Below are positions 56,020 to 64,000 of a stretch of DNA of 64,000 nt, piece by piece. The stretch comes from Paenibacillus spongiae (GTDB lineage Bacteria; Bacillota; Bacilli; Paenibacillales; Paenibacillaceae), in the NCBI RefSeq assembly GCF_024734895.1, contig NZ_CP091430.1, positions 1,342,001-1,406,000 on the forward strand, written 5' to 3'. A program made the position numbers and the translations under genes. Below the pieces are notes generated by a model that saw only the letters and a program-made list of their open reading frames with translations, did not search any database and was not told where the DNA came from. Position 1 is the first letter of the stretch. The number at the start of each line of letters is the position of its first letter.

Positions 56020-57372
56020 ATGAGTAAAGCAGTACAGTTTGATTATAGCAAAGCGCTGACGTTCGTTGGCAAACACGAAGTCGATTATTTTGCCGAGCAG
56101 GTCCGCGTTGCGCATGACCAGCTCCATAACGGGACCGGAGCGGGCGCAGACTTCCTGGGCTGGATCGACCTTCCGAAGAACTACGATAAAGAAGAATTCG
56201 CACGCATCCAGCAAGCGGCTGCAAAAATTCAGTCCGACTCCGAGGTGCTAATCGTTATCGGAATCGGGGGCTCTTACCTTGGAGCTCGCGCCGCGATCGA
56301 GATGCTCTCGCATTCGTTCTATAACATTCAACCGGCAGACCAGCGCAAGACGCCGCAGGTTCTGTTCGCCGGCAACAATATCAGCTCTACATACGTCACG
56401 CACCTGATGCAGCTGCTGGAAGGCCGCAATTGGTCGATCAACGTCATCTCCAAATCCGGCACGACGACAGAGCCAGCCATTGCATTCCGCATTTTCCGCG
56501 AAGCGCTGGAAGCGAAATACGGAAAAGAAGAAGCGCGCAAGCGCATCTACGCGACGACGGACCGCGAGAAGGGTGCGCTCAAGAAGCTCTCGATGGAAGA
56601 AGGCTACGAATCGTTCGTGATCCCGGATGACGTAGGCGGACGCTATTCGGTCCTGACTGCCGTTGGCTTGCTGCCGATTGCCGTAGCCGGCATCGACATT
56701 GAAGCGATGATGAAAGGCGCAGCCGACGCTTCCAAGGAGTACGGCAGCCCGAATCTGGCGGAGAACGGCGCATACCAGTACGCTGCGGTCCGCAACGCGC
56801 TGTACCGCAAAGGCAAGACGACGGAAATTCTCGTCAACTACGAGCCGTCGCTTCATTATGTATCGGAATGGTGGAAGCAGCTGTACGGCGAGAGCGAAGG
56901 CAAAGATTTCAAAGGGATCTTCCCGGCGGCAGTCGATTTCTCGACGGACCTTCACTCGATGGGGCAGTTCATCCAAGAAGGGAACCGGAACATCTTCGAA
57001 ACGGTCATTCAAGTGGGCAATGTGTCCGAGCATCTGACGATCGGTCATGACGAGGATAATCTGGACGGCTTGAACTTCTTGACGGGCAAAACAATGGATT
57101 TTGTCAACAAGAAGGCATTCGAAGGAACGCTTCTGGCGCATACGGACGGCCAAGTGCCGAACCTCATCGTCAACATTGAGGATATGACGCCGTATACGTT
57201 CGGCTATTTGGTCTATTTCTTCGAGAAGGCTTGCGGAATCAGCGGTTACCTGCTGGGCGTTGATCCATTCGACCAACCGGGCGTCGAGGCGTACAAACGC
57301 AACATGTTCGCGCTTCTTGGCAAACCGGGTTACGAGAAAGAGAAAGCCGAGCTTGAAGCTCGGTTGAAATAG
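56020..57372 (+). CDS. pgi: Glucose-6-phosphate isomerase
   Basis: A 450-residue glycolytic isomerase of the short Firmicute type. Family signatures: [43 protein letters not shown] and the C-terminal [20 protein letters not shown] after AGGAGGTTTC. The gene follows a long folded leader, so expression may be controlled post-initiation. Confidence 0.97.
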   Translation: MSKAVQFDYSKALTFVGKHEVDYFAEQVRVAHDQLHNGTGAGADFLGWIDLPKNYDKEEFARIQQAAAKIQSDSEVLIVIGIGGSYLGARAAIEMLSHSFYNIQPADQRKTPQVLFAGNNISSTYVTHLMQLLEGRNWSINVISKSGTTTEPAIAFRIFREALEAKYGKEEARKRIYATTDREKGALKKLSMEEGYESFVIPDDVGGRYSVLTAVGLLPIAVAGIDIEAMMKGAADASKEYGSPNLAENGAYQYAAVRNALYRKGKTTEILVNYEPSLHYVSEWWKQLYGESEGKDFKGIFPAAVDFSTDLHSMGQFIQEGNRNIFETVIQVGNVSEHLTIGHDEDNLDGLNFLTGKTMDFVNKKAFEGTLLAHTDGQVPNLIVNIEDMTPYTFGYLVYFFEKACGISGYLLGVDPFDQPGVEAYKRNMFALLGKPGYEKEKAELEARLK

Positions 57373-57420
57373 CGCGCAGGTCCAAAGGGACCGTAACGCA
57401 GAACCGGCGGTAACGCGACA

Positions 57421-58053
57421 ATGCTGGATAAGTATAAGACAGTTCGGCAGCAGGCGAGCAAAGAAATCGTCATCAAGAAATCCCGTTTCATCGGGTACGG
57501 CAAGCCGGTCGATTCCGAGGAAGAAGCGGTTGCCTTTATCGAGGAGATCAAGAAGCAGAATTGGAACGCCACCCATAACTGCTCGGCATATATTATCGGC
57601 GAACGGGATGAATACCAGAAGCAGTCCGACGACGGCGAACCGAGCGGCACAGCAGGCAAGCCGATGCTGGAGGTTCTGAAGCATCAAGGAGTCAAGAATG
57701 TCGTCATCGTCGTGACGCGGTATTTCGGCGGCATTATGCTGGGTGCCGGAGGCTTGATCCGAGCCTATACGGACGGCGCGGTCGCCGCGCTAGAAGCCGC
57801 CGAGGTCATCGTGAAGGTACTTCATCGCGAGGTGATCGTCGAAGTCGATTACACCTGGTACGGCAAGCTGGAGAACGAGTTTCATGCGCGCGGCGTCCGC
57901 GTGGGCGGAACGGAGTTCACCGACCGCGTTGTTATCACCTGCTTGCCGGAAGTAACGGAAGCCGATCCGTTCATCGCTTGGATAACGGACCTCACCCAAG
58001 GGCAGGCGGTCATCTCGACCGGCGAAGACAAGTATTATATTGAAAATGAATAA
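57421..58053 (+). CDS. YigZ/IMPACT-family protein
   Basis: A 210-residue protein of the YvyE/YigZ family: NWNATHNCSAYIIGE, SDDGEPSGTAGKPML and TRYFGGIMLGAGGLIRAYT are the conserved blocks. The IMPACT family is linked to translation control in eukaryotes; the bacterial role is unclear. ATG is 48 bases after pgi; no clear ribosome site. Confidence 0.92.
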   Translation: MLDKYKTVRQQASKEIVIKKSRFIGYGKPVDSEEEAVAFIEEIKKQNWNATHNCSAYIIGERDEYQKQSDDGEPSGTAGKPMLEVLKHQGVKNVVIVVTRYFGGIMLGAGGLIRAYTDGAVAALEAAEVIVKVLHREVIVEVDYTWYGKLENEFHARGVRVGGTEFTDRVVITCLPEVTEADPFIAWITDLTQGQAVISTGEDKYYIENE

Positions 58054-58093
58054 CGATGCATGTGTGAGCCGCGCGGATGCGGCGCCCTTACCC

Positions 58094-58133
58094 ACAATAA
58101 CCGCCAGATACCTTATCCGGCGGTTATTGTTTT
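58094..58133 (+). terminator. Terminator of pgi–yigZ-like unit
   Basis: CAATAACCGCC pairs with GGCGGTTATTG, followed by four T. Confidence 0.88.
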
Positions 58134-58241
58134 ATATAGTAATGTAAACGGTTGCGTTTCCAAAGGTGATCATTCGAATGCTGCAGCAGCTTGGTCTATC
58201 AGGAGCAGCTATCGCTCCCATCAAATTTACTGATTTTTTCG

Positions 58242-58297
58242 TTGACGGGACATCCTGGATTCGGATATATTATTAATACCTAGTAAGCTCATTGGAA
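58242..58297 (+). promoter_or_regulatory. Promoter of the sulfate transport operon with possible CymR site
   Basis: TTGACG (58242–58247), an 18-base spacer and TATATT (58266–58271). Across the start point (58277–58297) lies TACCTAGTAAGCTCATTGGAA, which includes ATTGGAAT, the core seen in CymR sites of Firmicutes. A cre-like ATGTAAACGGTTGCG lies further up at 58142–58156. Confidence 0.5.
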
Positions 58298-58352
58298 TAA
58301 ACGGACACATTGTACGCGATTCCAACAGGAAAGCGTCAGGAGGTAAGCAGGA

Positions 58353-59168
58353 TTGAATGCATTATTTCGCGGCCGTTGGTGGAGCTTCGGCTTCCGGACT
58401 ACCATCATGCTTTATTTCATTATACTTATCGTCCTTCCGATCATCGGGATTTACGCGCAATCCTTCGAGCTCGGCTGGCAGCCGTTCTGGAACAGCGTCA
58501 GCGATCCGCTCGCATGGAAGGCCGTTCTTCTGACGATCAGGCTCTCGGTTATCGCAACGTTGATCAATGTTCTTCTCGGAACGATGATCGGGTGGGTATT
58601 GATTCGCTACCGGTTTCCGGGCAGGCGGCTCTTGAACAGTCTTGTCGACCTGCCCTTTGCTCTGCCGACCGCGGTCGGCGGTCTGATGATTCTGCTGCTG
58701 CTCGGTCCGAACAGCTTTGCCGGAGGAATTGCCGGGAAGTTTGGCATTGAAATCGTGTTTCATGAACCGGCTATTGTCATCGCGATGGTGTTTGTCACCT
58801 TTCCTTTCGTCATTCGCGCGGTGCAGCCGCTGCTGGAGGAGCTCGACAAATCGGAGGAAGAAGCTTCGTATACGCTTGGCGCTTCGAAGTCGCACACCTT
58901 CTTCAAGGTCATCTTCCCGTCCATGCTTCCCGGAATATTAAGCGGGGCTATGCTGGCATTCTCCAGAGCGCTCGCGGAATTTGGCGCCGTGGTGCTCGTT
59001 GCCGGCAACATTCCGGGAAAGACGCTGATTGCATCGGTATATATCTTCGGGGAGATCGAAAGCGATAATCCGCAAGGCGCAGCGGCCGTCTCCGTTATGC
59101 TGCTGACGCTATCGTTCATCATATTGTGGGCCGTCAACCTCATCCAGACGAGGAGGCTCGGCAAATGA
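58353..59168 (+). CDS. cysT: Sulfate/thiosulfate ABC permease CysT
   Basis: A 271-residue permease with six helices and the EAA loop LDKSEEEASYTLGASKSHTF. TTG start eight bases after AGGAGGT. Gene order cysT–cysW–cysA–binding protein forms a complete importer. Overlaps cysW by four bases. Confidence 0.94.
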   Translation: MNALFRGRWWSFGFRTTIMLYFIILIVLPIIGIYAQSFELGWQPFWNSVSDPLAWKAVLLTIRLSVIATLINVLLGTMIGWVLIRYRFPGRRLLNSLVDLPFALPTAVGGLMILLLLGPNSFAGGIAGKFGIEIVFHEPAIVIAMVFVTFPFVIRAVQPLLEELDKSEEEASYTLGASKSHTFFKVIFPSMLPGILSGAMLAFSRALAEFGAVVLVAGNIPGKTLIASVYIFGEIESDNPQGAAAVSVMLLTLSFIILWAVNLIQTRRLGK

Positions 59169-59962
59169 GAAAGCTATGGATTACCTTGACCTACATGGTC
59201 TTTATTCTGCTTCTTATCGTTCCGATCGTCAAAATTTTCACCGGTGCCTGGCAGGAAGGCTGGAGCGGCTTTATCGAGGCTCTCGGCCGCAAGCAATCGC
59301 TTCATGCGCTCATGATGACCGGATTGATTGTCGTCATAGTAACGGCGATCAACACGGTGTTTGGCGTCATGCTCGCGCTGTACCTCGTCCGGGCGACATG
59401 GCTTGGCAAGCGGCTCAAGCAGCTATTGAACAGCATCGTCGACCTGCCTTTCGCCGTATCGCCGGTTATCGGCGGCCTGATGATTGTGCTGCTGCTGGGA
59501 CCCAGCTCGATTATGGGCGCTTTCTTCGAAGATATCGGATTCAAGGTCGTATACGCTCTGCCCGGCATGGTGCTGGCCACGCTGTTCGTGACGTTCCCGC
59601 TTATGGTGCGCGAGGTGATGCCGCTGCTGCAGGAAATCGGCTCCCAGCAGGAGGAGGCGGCTTCGACGTTAGGCGCTTATTCTTGGTACACGTTCTGGTA
59701 TGTGACCTGGCCTTCGATTCGTTGGGGCGTCATCTATGGCATCGTATTAACCGTAGCCCGTTCGTTAGGCGAATTCGGAGCTGTTCTCGTCGTGTCCGGC
59801 AATATCATGAACAAAACACAGACCGCCACAACGCTCGTTTATCAAGATGTCGAGAATTTCAACGTCACGGCGGCAAACGGCGTTGCTCTTGTGCTGGCGG
59901 CCTTCTCGGTCGGCTTGCTGCTGATCATGGAATGGGCCAAGAAGCGAAAGGAAGTGCACTAG
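59165..59962 (+). CDS. cysW: Sulfate ABC permease CysW
   Basis: A 265-residue permease; ATG overlaps the cysT stop (ATGA). EAA loop EIGSQQEEAASTLGAYSW and RSLGEFGAVLVVSGNI match CysW. Forms the channel with CysT. Confidence 0.94.
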   Translation: MRKLWITLTYMVFILLLIVPIVKIFTGAWQEGWSGFIEALGRKQSLHALMMTGLIVVIVTAINTVFGVMLALYLVRATWLGKRLKQLLNSIVDLPFAVSPVIGGLMIVLLLGPSSIMGAFFEDIGFKVVYALPGMVLATLFVTFPLMVREVMPLLQEIGSQQEEAASTLGAYSWYTFWYVTWPSIRWGVIYGIVLTVARSLGEFGAVLVVSGNIMNKTQTATTLVYQDVENFNVTAANGVALVLAAFSVGLLLIMEWAKKRKEVH

Positions 59963-59966
59963 ACGT

Positions 59967-61031
59967 ATGCATATCGAGGTAAACGGATTAAATAAGCAGT
60001 TCGGCGACTTTCATGCGGTACGCGATGTCAGCTTCGAAATCGAGAGAGGACATCTGATCGGCCTGCTGGGCCCAAGCGGCGGCGGCAAAACGTCGATTCT
60101 CCGCATGCTGGCCGGACTGGAATCCCCGACATCGGGCGATATCCTTTTCCACGGCAAGCGTGTCAACGATCTGCCTCCGCAGGAGCGGGGCATCGGCTTC
60201 GTCTTTCAGAACTACGCGTTATTTAAGCATATGACGGTATACGATAATGTGGCATTCGGCTTGAAGGTGAAGAAGCAGCCGAAGGACCAGATCCGCGAGC
60301 GTGTCATGGCATTGGTGGAGCTCACGGGGCTTAAGGGCTTCGAGCACCGTTACCCGCATCAGCTGTCGGGCGGGCAGAGGCAGCGTGTCGCCTTCGCCCG
60401 GGCGCTTGCGCCGGAGCCGCAGCTGCTTCTGCTCGACGAGCCTTTCGCAGCCATCGATGCGAAGATCCGGAGCGAGCTTCGGACATGGCTGAAAGAAATG
60501 ATCGAGCGCCTGGGCATTACATCGATCTTCGTGACGCATGATCAGGATGAGGCCATCGAGGTAGCCGATGAGATCATGATTATCAATAAAGGCCGTCTCG
60601 AGCAGAAAGGCTCGCCATGGGACATATATAAAAACCCGCAAACGCAATTCGTTGCGAGCTTCATCGGCGAATCGACCATCGTGGAGCGCGTGGAACGGTT
60701 GAAGGGCTTCGAGGATGCCGAGAACTGGCCGGGTACGCAGGCGCTTATCCGTCCGGAATATATCGAGATCGGCAAACGCGGCGAATTCAAGCTGCCTTCC
60801 GCGACGGTACAGGGCAAGGTGAAGCATCTTCACTTTAGAGGAAGCGAGTGGATGGTCGAGGTCGTCGTTGACGACATCAAGCTGATTACGTACCGCTCCC
60901 TTGAGAAGGATGTGCTGCAGCCTGGCGACGAAGTGAGCGTCCTCATTCACAGGGCCTACCTGTTCAACGATAATGACAGCTGGGTAATGGAGAACACCTT
61001 GAAAGAAGATCCGATGCCGATTTATATTTAA
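59967..61031 (+). CDS. cysA: Sulfate ABC ATPase CysA
   Basis: A 354-residue ATPase: Walker A GPSGGGKTSI, Q-loop VFQNYALF, signature LSGGQRQRVAFARAL, Walker B LLLLDEPFAAID, switch His in VTHDQDEA, then a TOBE-like C-terminal domain. Starts four bases after cysW. Confidence 0.96.
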   Translation: MHIEVNGLNKQFGDFHAVRDVSFEIERGHLIGLLGPSGGGKTSILRMLAGLESPTSGDILFHGKRVNDLPPQERGIGFVFQNYALFKHMTVYDNVAFGLKVKKQPKDQIRERVMALVELTGLKGFEHRYPHQLSGGQRQRVAFARALAPEPQLLLLDEPFAAIDAKIRSELRTWLKEMIERLGITSIFVTHDQDEAIEVADEIMIINKGRLEQKGSPWDIYKNPQTQFVASFIGESTIVERVERLKGFEDAENWPGTQALIRPEYIEIGKRGEFKLPSATVQGKVKHLHFRGSEWMVEVVVDDIKLITYRSLEKDVLQPGDEVSVLIHRAYLFNDNDSWVMENTLKEDPMPIYI

Positions 61032-61161
61032 GCTTATAGAATGTACATGTTTCACAACGTACACATTCCTATAAGGTCTAAGGGAAGAAACTAACTTCGA
61101 CGCTAAGGATGGCACGAGACGTTTCTTCTTGACTTCTGTTAAAGAAAGCGTTGTGTGTGAT

Positions 61162-62238
61162 ATGAGATCGATTCAACATGGATGGCGGCTGGCCGGTATG
61201 GCGCTCCTTTCTCTGATCCTGCTTGTCATGGTAGCCTGCAGCAAGGATAGCGGGCCAAGCGGCGGCAGCGGCACGGAGGGTCAGGCGGAGGGTTCGAAGG
61301 ATCAGGTCACGCTGGTGATCGGCGCTTATTCAGTTGCCAAGGACGCGTTCGCCGAGCTGCTGCCGATGTTTCAAGCGAAGTGGAAGGCGGAGACCGGGCA
61401 AAGGATCGTCTTCCAGGAATCGTATGAAGCGTCGGGGACGCAAGCAAGGGCGATTGCAGGCGGCTTTGAAGCGGATGTTGCGGTGCTGGCGATGGAAGGC
61501 GATATCGACAAAATCCAGAAAGCCGGCTTCATTACGCATGATTGGCGGCAGGCGCCCCATAAAGGGATGATTACCCGTTCGATCGTCGTCATGGGTACGC
61601 GTGAAGGAAATCCGAAGCAAATACAAGGCTGGGACGACTTGACGCGCAAAGGAATCAAGGTGCTGTACCCGAATCCGAAGACATCCGGCGGTGCCCAGTG
61701 GGATATCAATGCGATATATGGCGCAGGATTGAAGCTCTCGGAAACGAAGACGGGGAAGAAGGATCCCGCATTCGCGAAAGCGTTCCTGAAGCAGGTGCAT
61801 GAGAATGTCGAGTCGCTTGACAAGAGCGGCCGCGCATCGATGGCCGCCTTCGAGTACGGGGTCGGAGATGTGATCATCACCTATGAGAATGAGCTGCTGG
61901 CAAGGATAAAACAGGGCATCCGGTATGATATCGTCGTTCCGGAGACAACGATTCTGATCGAGAACCCTGCCGCAGTCGTGGATGTCAATGCCGATAAGCA
62001 CGGTACGCGAGAGGTCGCGGAGGCATTCGTCGCATTTATTCGCAGCGCGGAAGCCCAGCGAATCTTCGCGGCGTACGGCTTCAGGCCCGTAGATCAGGCC
62101 GTAAGCGATGAGGTGGGCGACAAGTTCGTAACGCCCGCGGGTCTGTTCGATATCGATTATCTTGGCGGCTGGGACGAGGTGCGGGACAGTCTGTATTCGG
62201 CTAAGGGAATCTGGTATCAAGTGTTGGCTGATCTATAG
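61162..62238 (+). CDS. Sulfate ABC substrate-binding lipoprotein
   Basis: A 358-residue extracellular binding protein anchored by a lipobox-like MVAC (Cys about residue 26). The SBP family motifs YEASGTQARAIAGGFEADV and YPNPKTSGGAQWDINAIYG are present. ATG at 61162 is my choice; a TTG at 61129 is upstream with a weak site. It is preceded by a 130-base gap containing a hairpin (61039–61068) that may set separate expression of this gene. Confidence 0.88.
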   Translation: MRSIQHGWRLAGMALLSLILLVMVACSKDSGPSGGSGTEGQAEGSKDQVTLVIGAYSVAKDAFAELLPMFQAKWKAETGQRIVFQESYEASGTQARAIAGGFEADVAVLAMEGDIDKIQKAGFITHDWRQAPHKGMITRSIVVMGTREGNPKQIQGWDDLTRKGIKVLYPNPKTSGGAQWDINAIYGAGLKLSETKTGKKDPAFAKAFLKQVHENVESLDKSGRASMAAFEYGVGDVIITYENELLARIKQGIRYDIVVPETTILIENPAAVVDVNADKHGTREVAEAFVAFIRSAEAQRIFAAYGFRPVDQAVSDEVGDKFVTPAGLFDIDYLGGWDEVRDSLYSAKGIWYQVLADL

Positions 62239-62240
62239 CA

Positions 62241-62284
62241 TAAGCTCTGACGGAATGGATAGCCATTCCGTCAGAGCTTATTTT
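62241..62284 (+). terminator. Terminator of the sulfate operon
   Basis: A long near-perfect inverted repeat TAAGCTCTGACGGAATGG / CCATTCCGTCAGAGCTTA, followed by four T. Confidence 0.9.
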
Positions 62285-62289
62285 CGTGT

Positions 62290-62674
62290 CGGTGAAACCA
62301 ATCGCTGCCACCATTCGCACGGCGAGACTCATCTTTCACATGATCTGCACAAGGTTCTCGTACATCAAAGCAGGATTGTGAAGGCAGCGGAGTCTAACTA
62401 TTACGGCGTCTACCCGACGGCTAGCATCGGGGAAGACGACGGTCACGTTATGATGCTGGATAACGAGAACATCCGCTGGGTCCATTCGGACGGAACGGAA
62501 AACCAAGGCGCTCAACCTTGAAGAAGAAATTTGCGCTGGAAGAGCCGTTCACCGTCGAATACATCGACCAGGAGGTCATGCTGTTCCGCACGGGAAGGCG
62601 ATACGTTCTACTTCAACCATAAAGAGCTGCTTGGGCATAAAGAGACAACGGTCACATACAAGATTCACTCATAG
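62290..62674 (+). pseudogene. Decayed gene of unknown family with at least two frameshifts
   Basis: Three consecutive frames carry protein-like sequence that breaks off: YYGVYPTASIGEDDGHVMML…HSDGTEN, then KKKFALEEPFTVEYIDQEVMLF, then EGDTFYFNHKELLGHKETTVTYKIHS ending in a stop. The join points are single-base shifts near 62505 and 62590. No ribosome site is seen for the first part. Family not recognised; a terminator at 62708 follows. Confidence 0.6.
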
Positions 62675-62707
62675 CAATCCGTGCGAACGGCATCATATAA
62701 ATAAGGA

Positions 62708-62759
62708 AAGAAGCTTCGAGGGGAGCGAGCAGCCGGCCCCCGTCGGAGCTTCTTTTATT
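62708..62759 (+). terminator. Terminator after the decayed gene
   Basis: AAGAAGCTTCGAGGGG pairs with CCCCGTCGGAGCTTCTT, followed by TTATTTT. Confidence 0.8.
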
Positions 62760-62939
62760 TTGTGTGTGAATAAACAAATGGCAGAGGTATCAAGACCTAT
62801 CACCTATGGGATATTATCCCTATCCCTATGATTCTAAAGAACAGCAAGGATAGTAATATTTATGTAAAACAGTTAGAACTTTTGTCGAAAAAACATTAAA
62901 TAGAAGGATCATTCTAGTTTTGGACGAAAAGAGAGGATT

Positions 62940-62953
62940 ACTACTTAAGTAGT
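62940..62953. promoter_or_regulatory. Perfect 14-bp palindrome before the response regulator
   Basis: ACTACTTAAGTAGT, 33 bases before the start codon; a possible operator, perhaps for autoregulation. Confidence 0.4.
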
Positions 62954-62986
62954 ATTCCAAATAATGTAAAGGGAGAGGGTTTTCGT

Positions 62987-63709
62987 ATGAATTACTGCCG
63001 TTCTGTACTAATTGTGGATGACGAACCGACGATTTCAGAAGTGATTAAGGCGTATATGGAAAAAGATGGATGGAATGTGGAGGTGGCATACGATGCGGAT
63101 ATTGCAATAGCAAAATTTACTAAAAATATTCCGGATCTCGTCATACTCGATATTATGCTGGGCGCGACCTCGGGCGAAGAATTATCCCAGAAGATTCGGG
63201 CGCGTTCGAACATTCCCTTCATTATGATTACCTCCAAGTCGCGGGAAGAGGACCGGTTGAACGGATTCGAGCTCGGTGCGGACGACTATGTCGTCAAGCC
63301 CTTCAGTCCCAAGGAGCTGCTGGCAAGAGCGAACGCCGTATACCGGCGGTCATTGATGTATATTACGAAGATCGATGAAAAACAGCCGAAGCTGGTCACC
63401 TACGGCTCCGGACATCTGCTGATCGATTATCAGAAGATGATTGTTTATGTGAATGGACAGGATACGAATTTGACCAATACGGAGTATAAATTGTTCTCGG
63501 CATTAACCCGGGCGCCCGAGAAGGTGTTTACAAGGGCGGAGCTGCTGTACTACGCGCAAGGCTATCGCTTCGTCGGGGATCCCCGCATTATCGATGCCCA
63601 TGTAAAGAACATCCGGCAAAAGGTCGAGCAGGATCCCAAATCGCCCAAAATTTTGCTGACCGTCGTCGGGGCGGGCTACAAGCTGGGGCTGATGCGCGAT
63701 GAAAACTAA
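62987..63709 (+). CDS. OmpR-family response regulator
   Basis: A 240-residue regulator: receiver domain with acidic D11, D12, phospho-acceptor D55 (LVILDIML) and Lys in VVKPFS; C-terminal winged-helix DNA-binding domain (NTEYKLFSALTRAPEKVFTRAELL; PRIIDAHVKNIRQKV). ATG after GGGAGAGG. Its end overlaps the kinase gene by 11 bases. Confidence 0.94.
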   Translation: MNYCRSVLIVDDEPTISEVIKAYMEKDGWNVEVAYDADIAIAKFTKNIPDLVILDIMLGATSGEELSQKIRARSNIPFIMITSKSREEDRLNGFELGADDYVVKPFSPKELLARANAVYRRSLMYITKIDEKQPKLVTYGSGHLLIDYQKMIVYVNGQDTNLTNTEYKLFSALTRAPEKVFTRAELLYYAQGYRFVGDPRIIDAHVKNIRQKVEQDPKSPKILLTVVGAGYKLGLMRDEN

Positions 63710-64000
63710 GGACCGTGGCATATCGGGGACAATGCTTGCTATGTTCGGCTCGGTCTTTCTCTGCATGGTTACCGTCCTGTTAATCGCCGTTTCATTCCTG
63801 CTCTACCAGTGGCATTCCATGTACGCCCAGTTCAAGCAGGATCATCTGCAGGATGCGCTGTTCAGGGTTTCCGACGAAATCAGGAACCGCAGCCTATCCC
63901 CGCCGTTATCCGAACGCGAGCAGCGTGAGCTTCATGAATTCACGGTGCGGGAAGGCGTTCTCGTCCGCTGGAAAGGCAATGACGACGAGATTTATTTCGA
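63699..64000 (+). CDS. Sensor histidine kinase, N-terminal part (truncated by window end)
   Basis: ATG at 63699 opens a frame to the end of the window (100 codons seen). It has an N-terminal transmembrane helix (about residues 13–40, MLAMFGSVFLCMVTVLLIAV) and the start of an extracytoplasmic sensor region (DHLQDALFRVSDEIRNRS). Kinase domains lie beyond base 64000. It is the expected partner of the response regulator. Confidence 0.75.
   Translation, partial: MKTKDRGISGTMLAMFGSVFLCMVTVLLIAVSFLLYQWHSMYAQFKQDHLQDALFRVSDEIRNRSLSPPLSEREQRELHEFTVREGVLVRWKGNDDEIYF

Noticed and set aside
56248-57687. 479-codon minus-strand frame
   Set aside because: Antisense to pgi and the YigZ-like gene; no family resemblance.

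Overview
This window reads as chromosome of a spore-forming Firmicute of the Paenibacillus/Cohnella type. Evidence is the lytH–yunB / lipA–yutD block, which matches the Bacillus subtilis yut/yun gene order as I remember it; a YlbJ-type sporulation membrane protein; a YycC homologue; strong AGGAGG ribosome sites with many TTG and GTG starts; and U-run terminators after most transcription units. I found no rRNA, tRNA, CRISPR array, phage or complete insertion sequence.

Layout. 1–5.6 kb: the 3' end of a HupE/UreJ-type membrane protein, an unusual Trp-rich repeat protein, a ROK-family repressor (minus strand), a two-gene chromate transporter and about 0.9 kb of non-coding DNA with 50-bp tandem repeats. 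5.6–14.1 kb: a compact myo-inositol catabolic operon iolD-E-C-A-G-B ending in its own LacI-family regulator, with paired palindromic operators in front. 14.1–18.9 kb: doxX with an Fnr-type promoter, yunB, lytH (minus), lipA and yutD. 19–22.7 kb (minus): ylbJ, nadK and an ABC exporter. 22.8–28.8 kb: a 30-residue membrane peptide gene, a truncated globin, a DUF2225 protein, a minus-strand AIM24/coiled-coil pair, a Zn-finger protein with yycC, an M3 oligopeptidase and ndk. 29–33.8 kb: a uppP remnant, a secreted beta-helix protein, an unrecognised probable glycoside-hydrolase-like protein and an AraC regulator. 33.8–44.5 kb: a Tad/Flp (type IVc) pilus operon with an apparent attenuator in its leader. 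44.5–51.8 kb: an epimerase plus lipoprotein pair, DUF2621, endonuclease IV, purU, and a PhyH dioxygenase next to a succinylglutamate-desuccinylase-like enzyme. 51.9–58.1 kb: transketolase, ppnP, a 3-hydroxyisobutyrate-dehydrogenase-like protein (minus), pgi with a highly structured leader, and a YigZ/IMPACT protein. 58.2–62.3 kb: a sulfate ABC transporter operon. 62.3–64 kb: a decayed gene and the start of a two-component system whose kinase runs off the window.

The most interesting signals are the Tad operon with mutually exclusive leader hairpins (33834–33890), the folded leader of pgi (55849–56002), the 12-residue W/P repeat protein (1351–1935), the orphan 30-aa membrane peptide (22925–23017), and an Fnr site centred near -41.5 upstream of doxX. 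All functional calls are from sequence reading and family memory; no database search or folding program was run.
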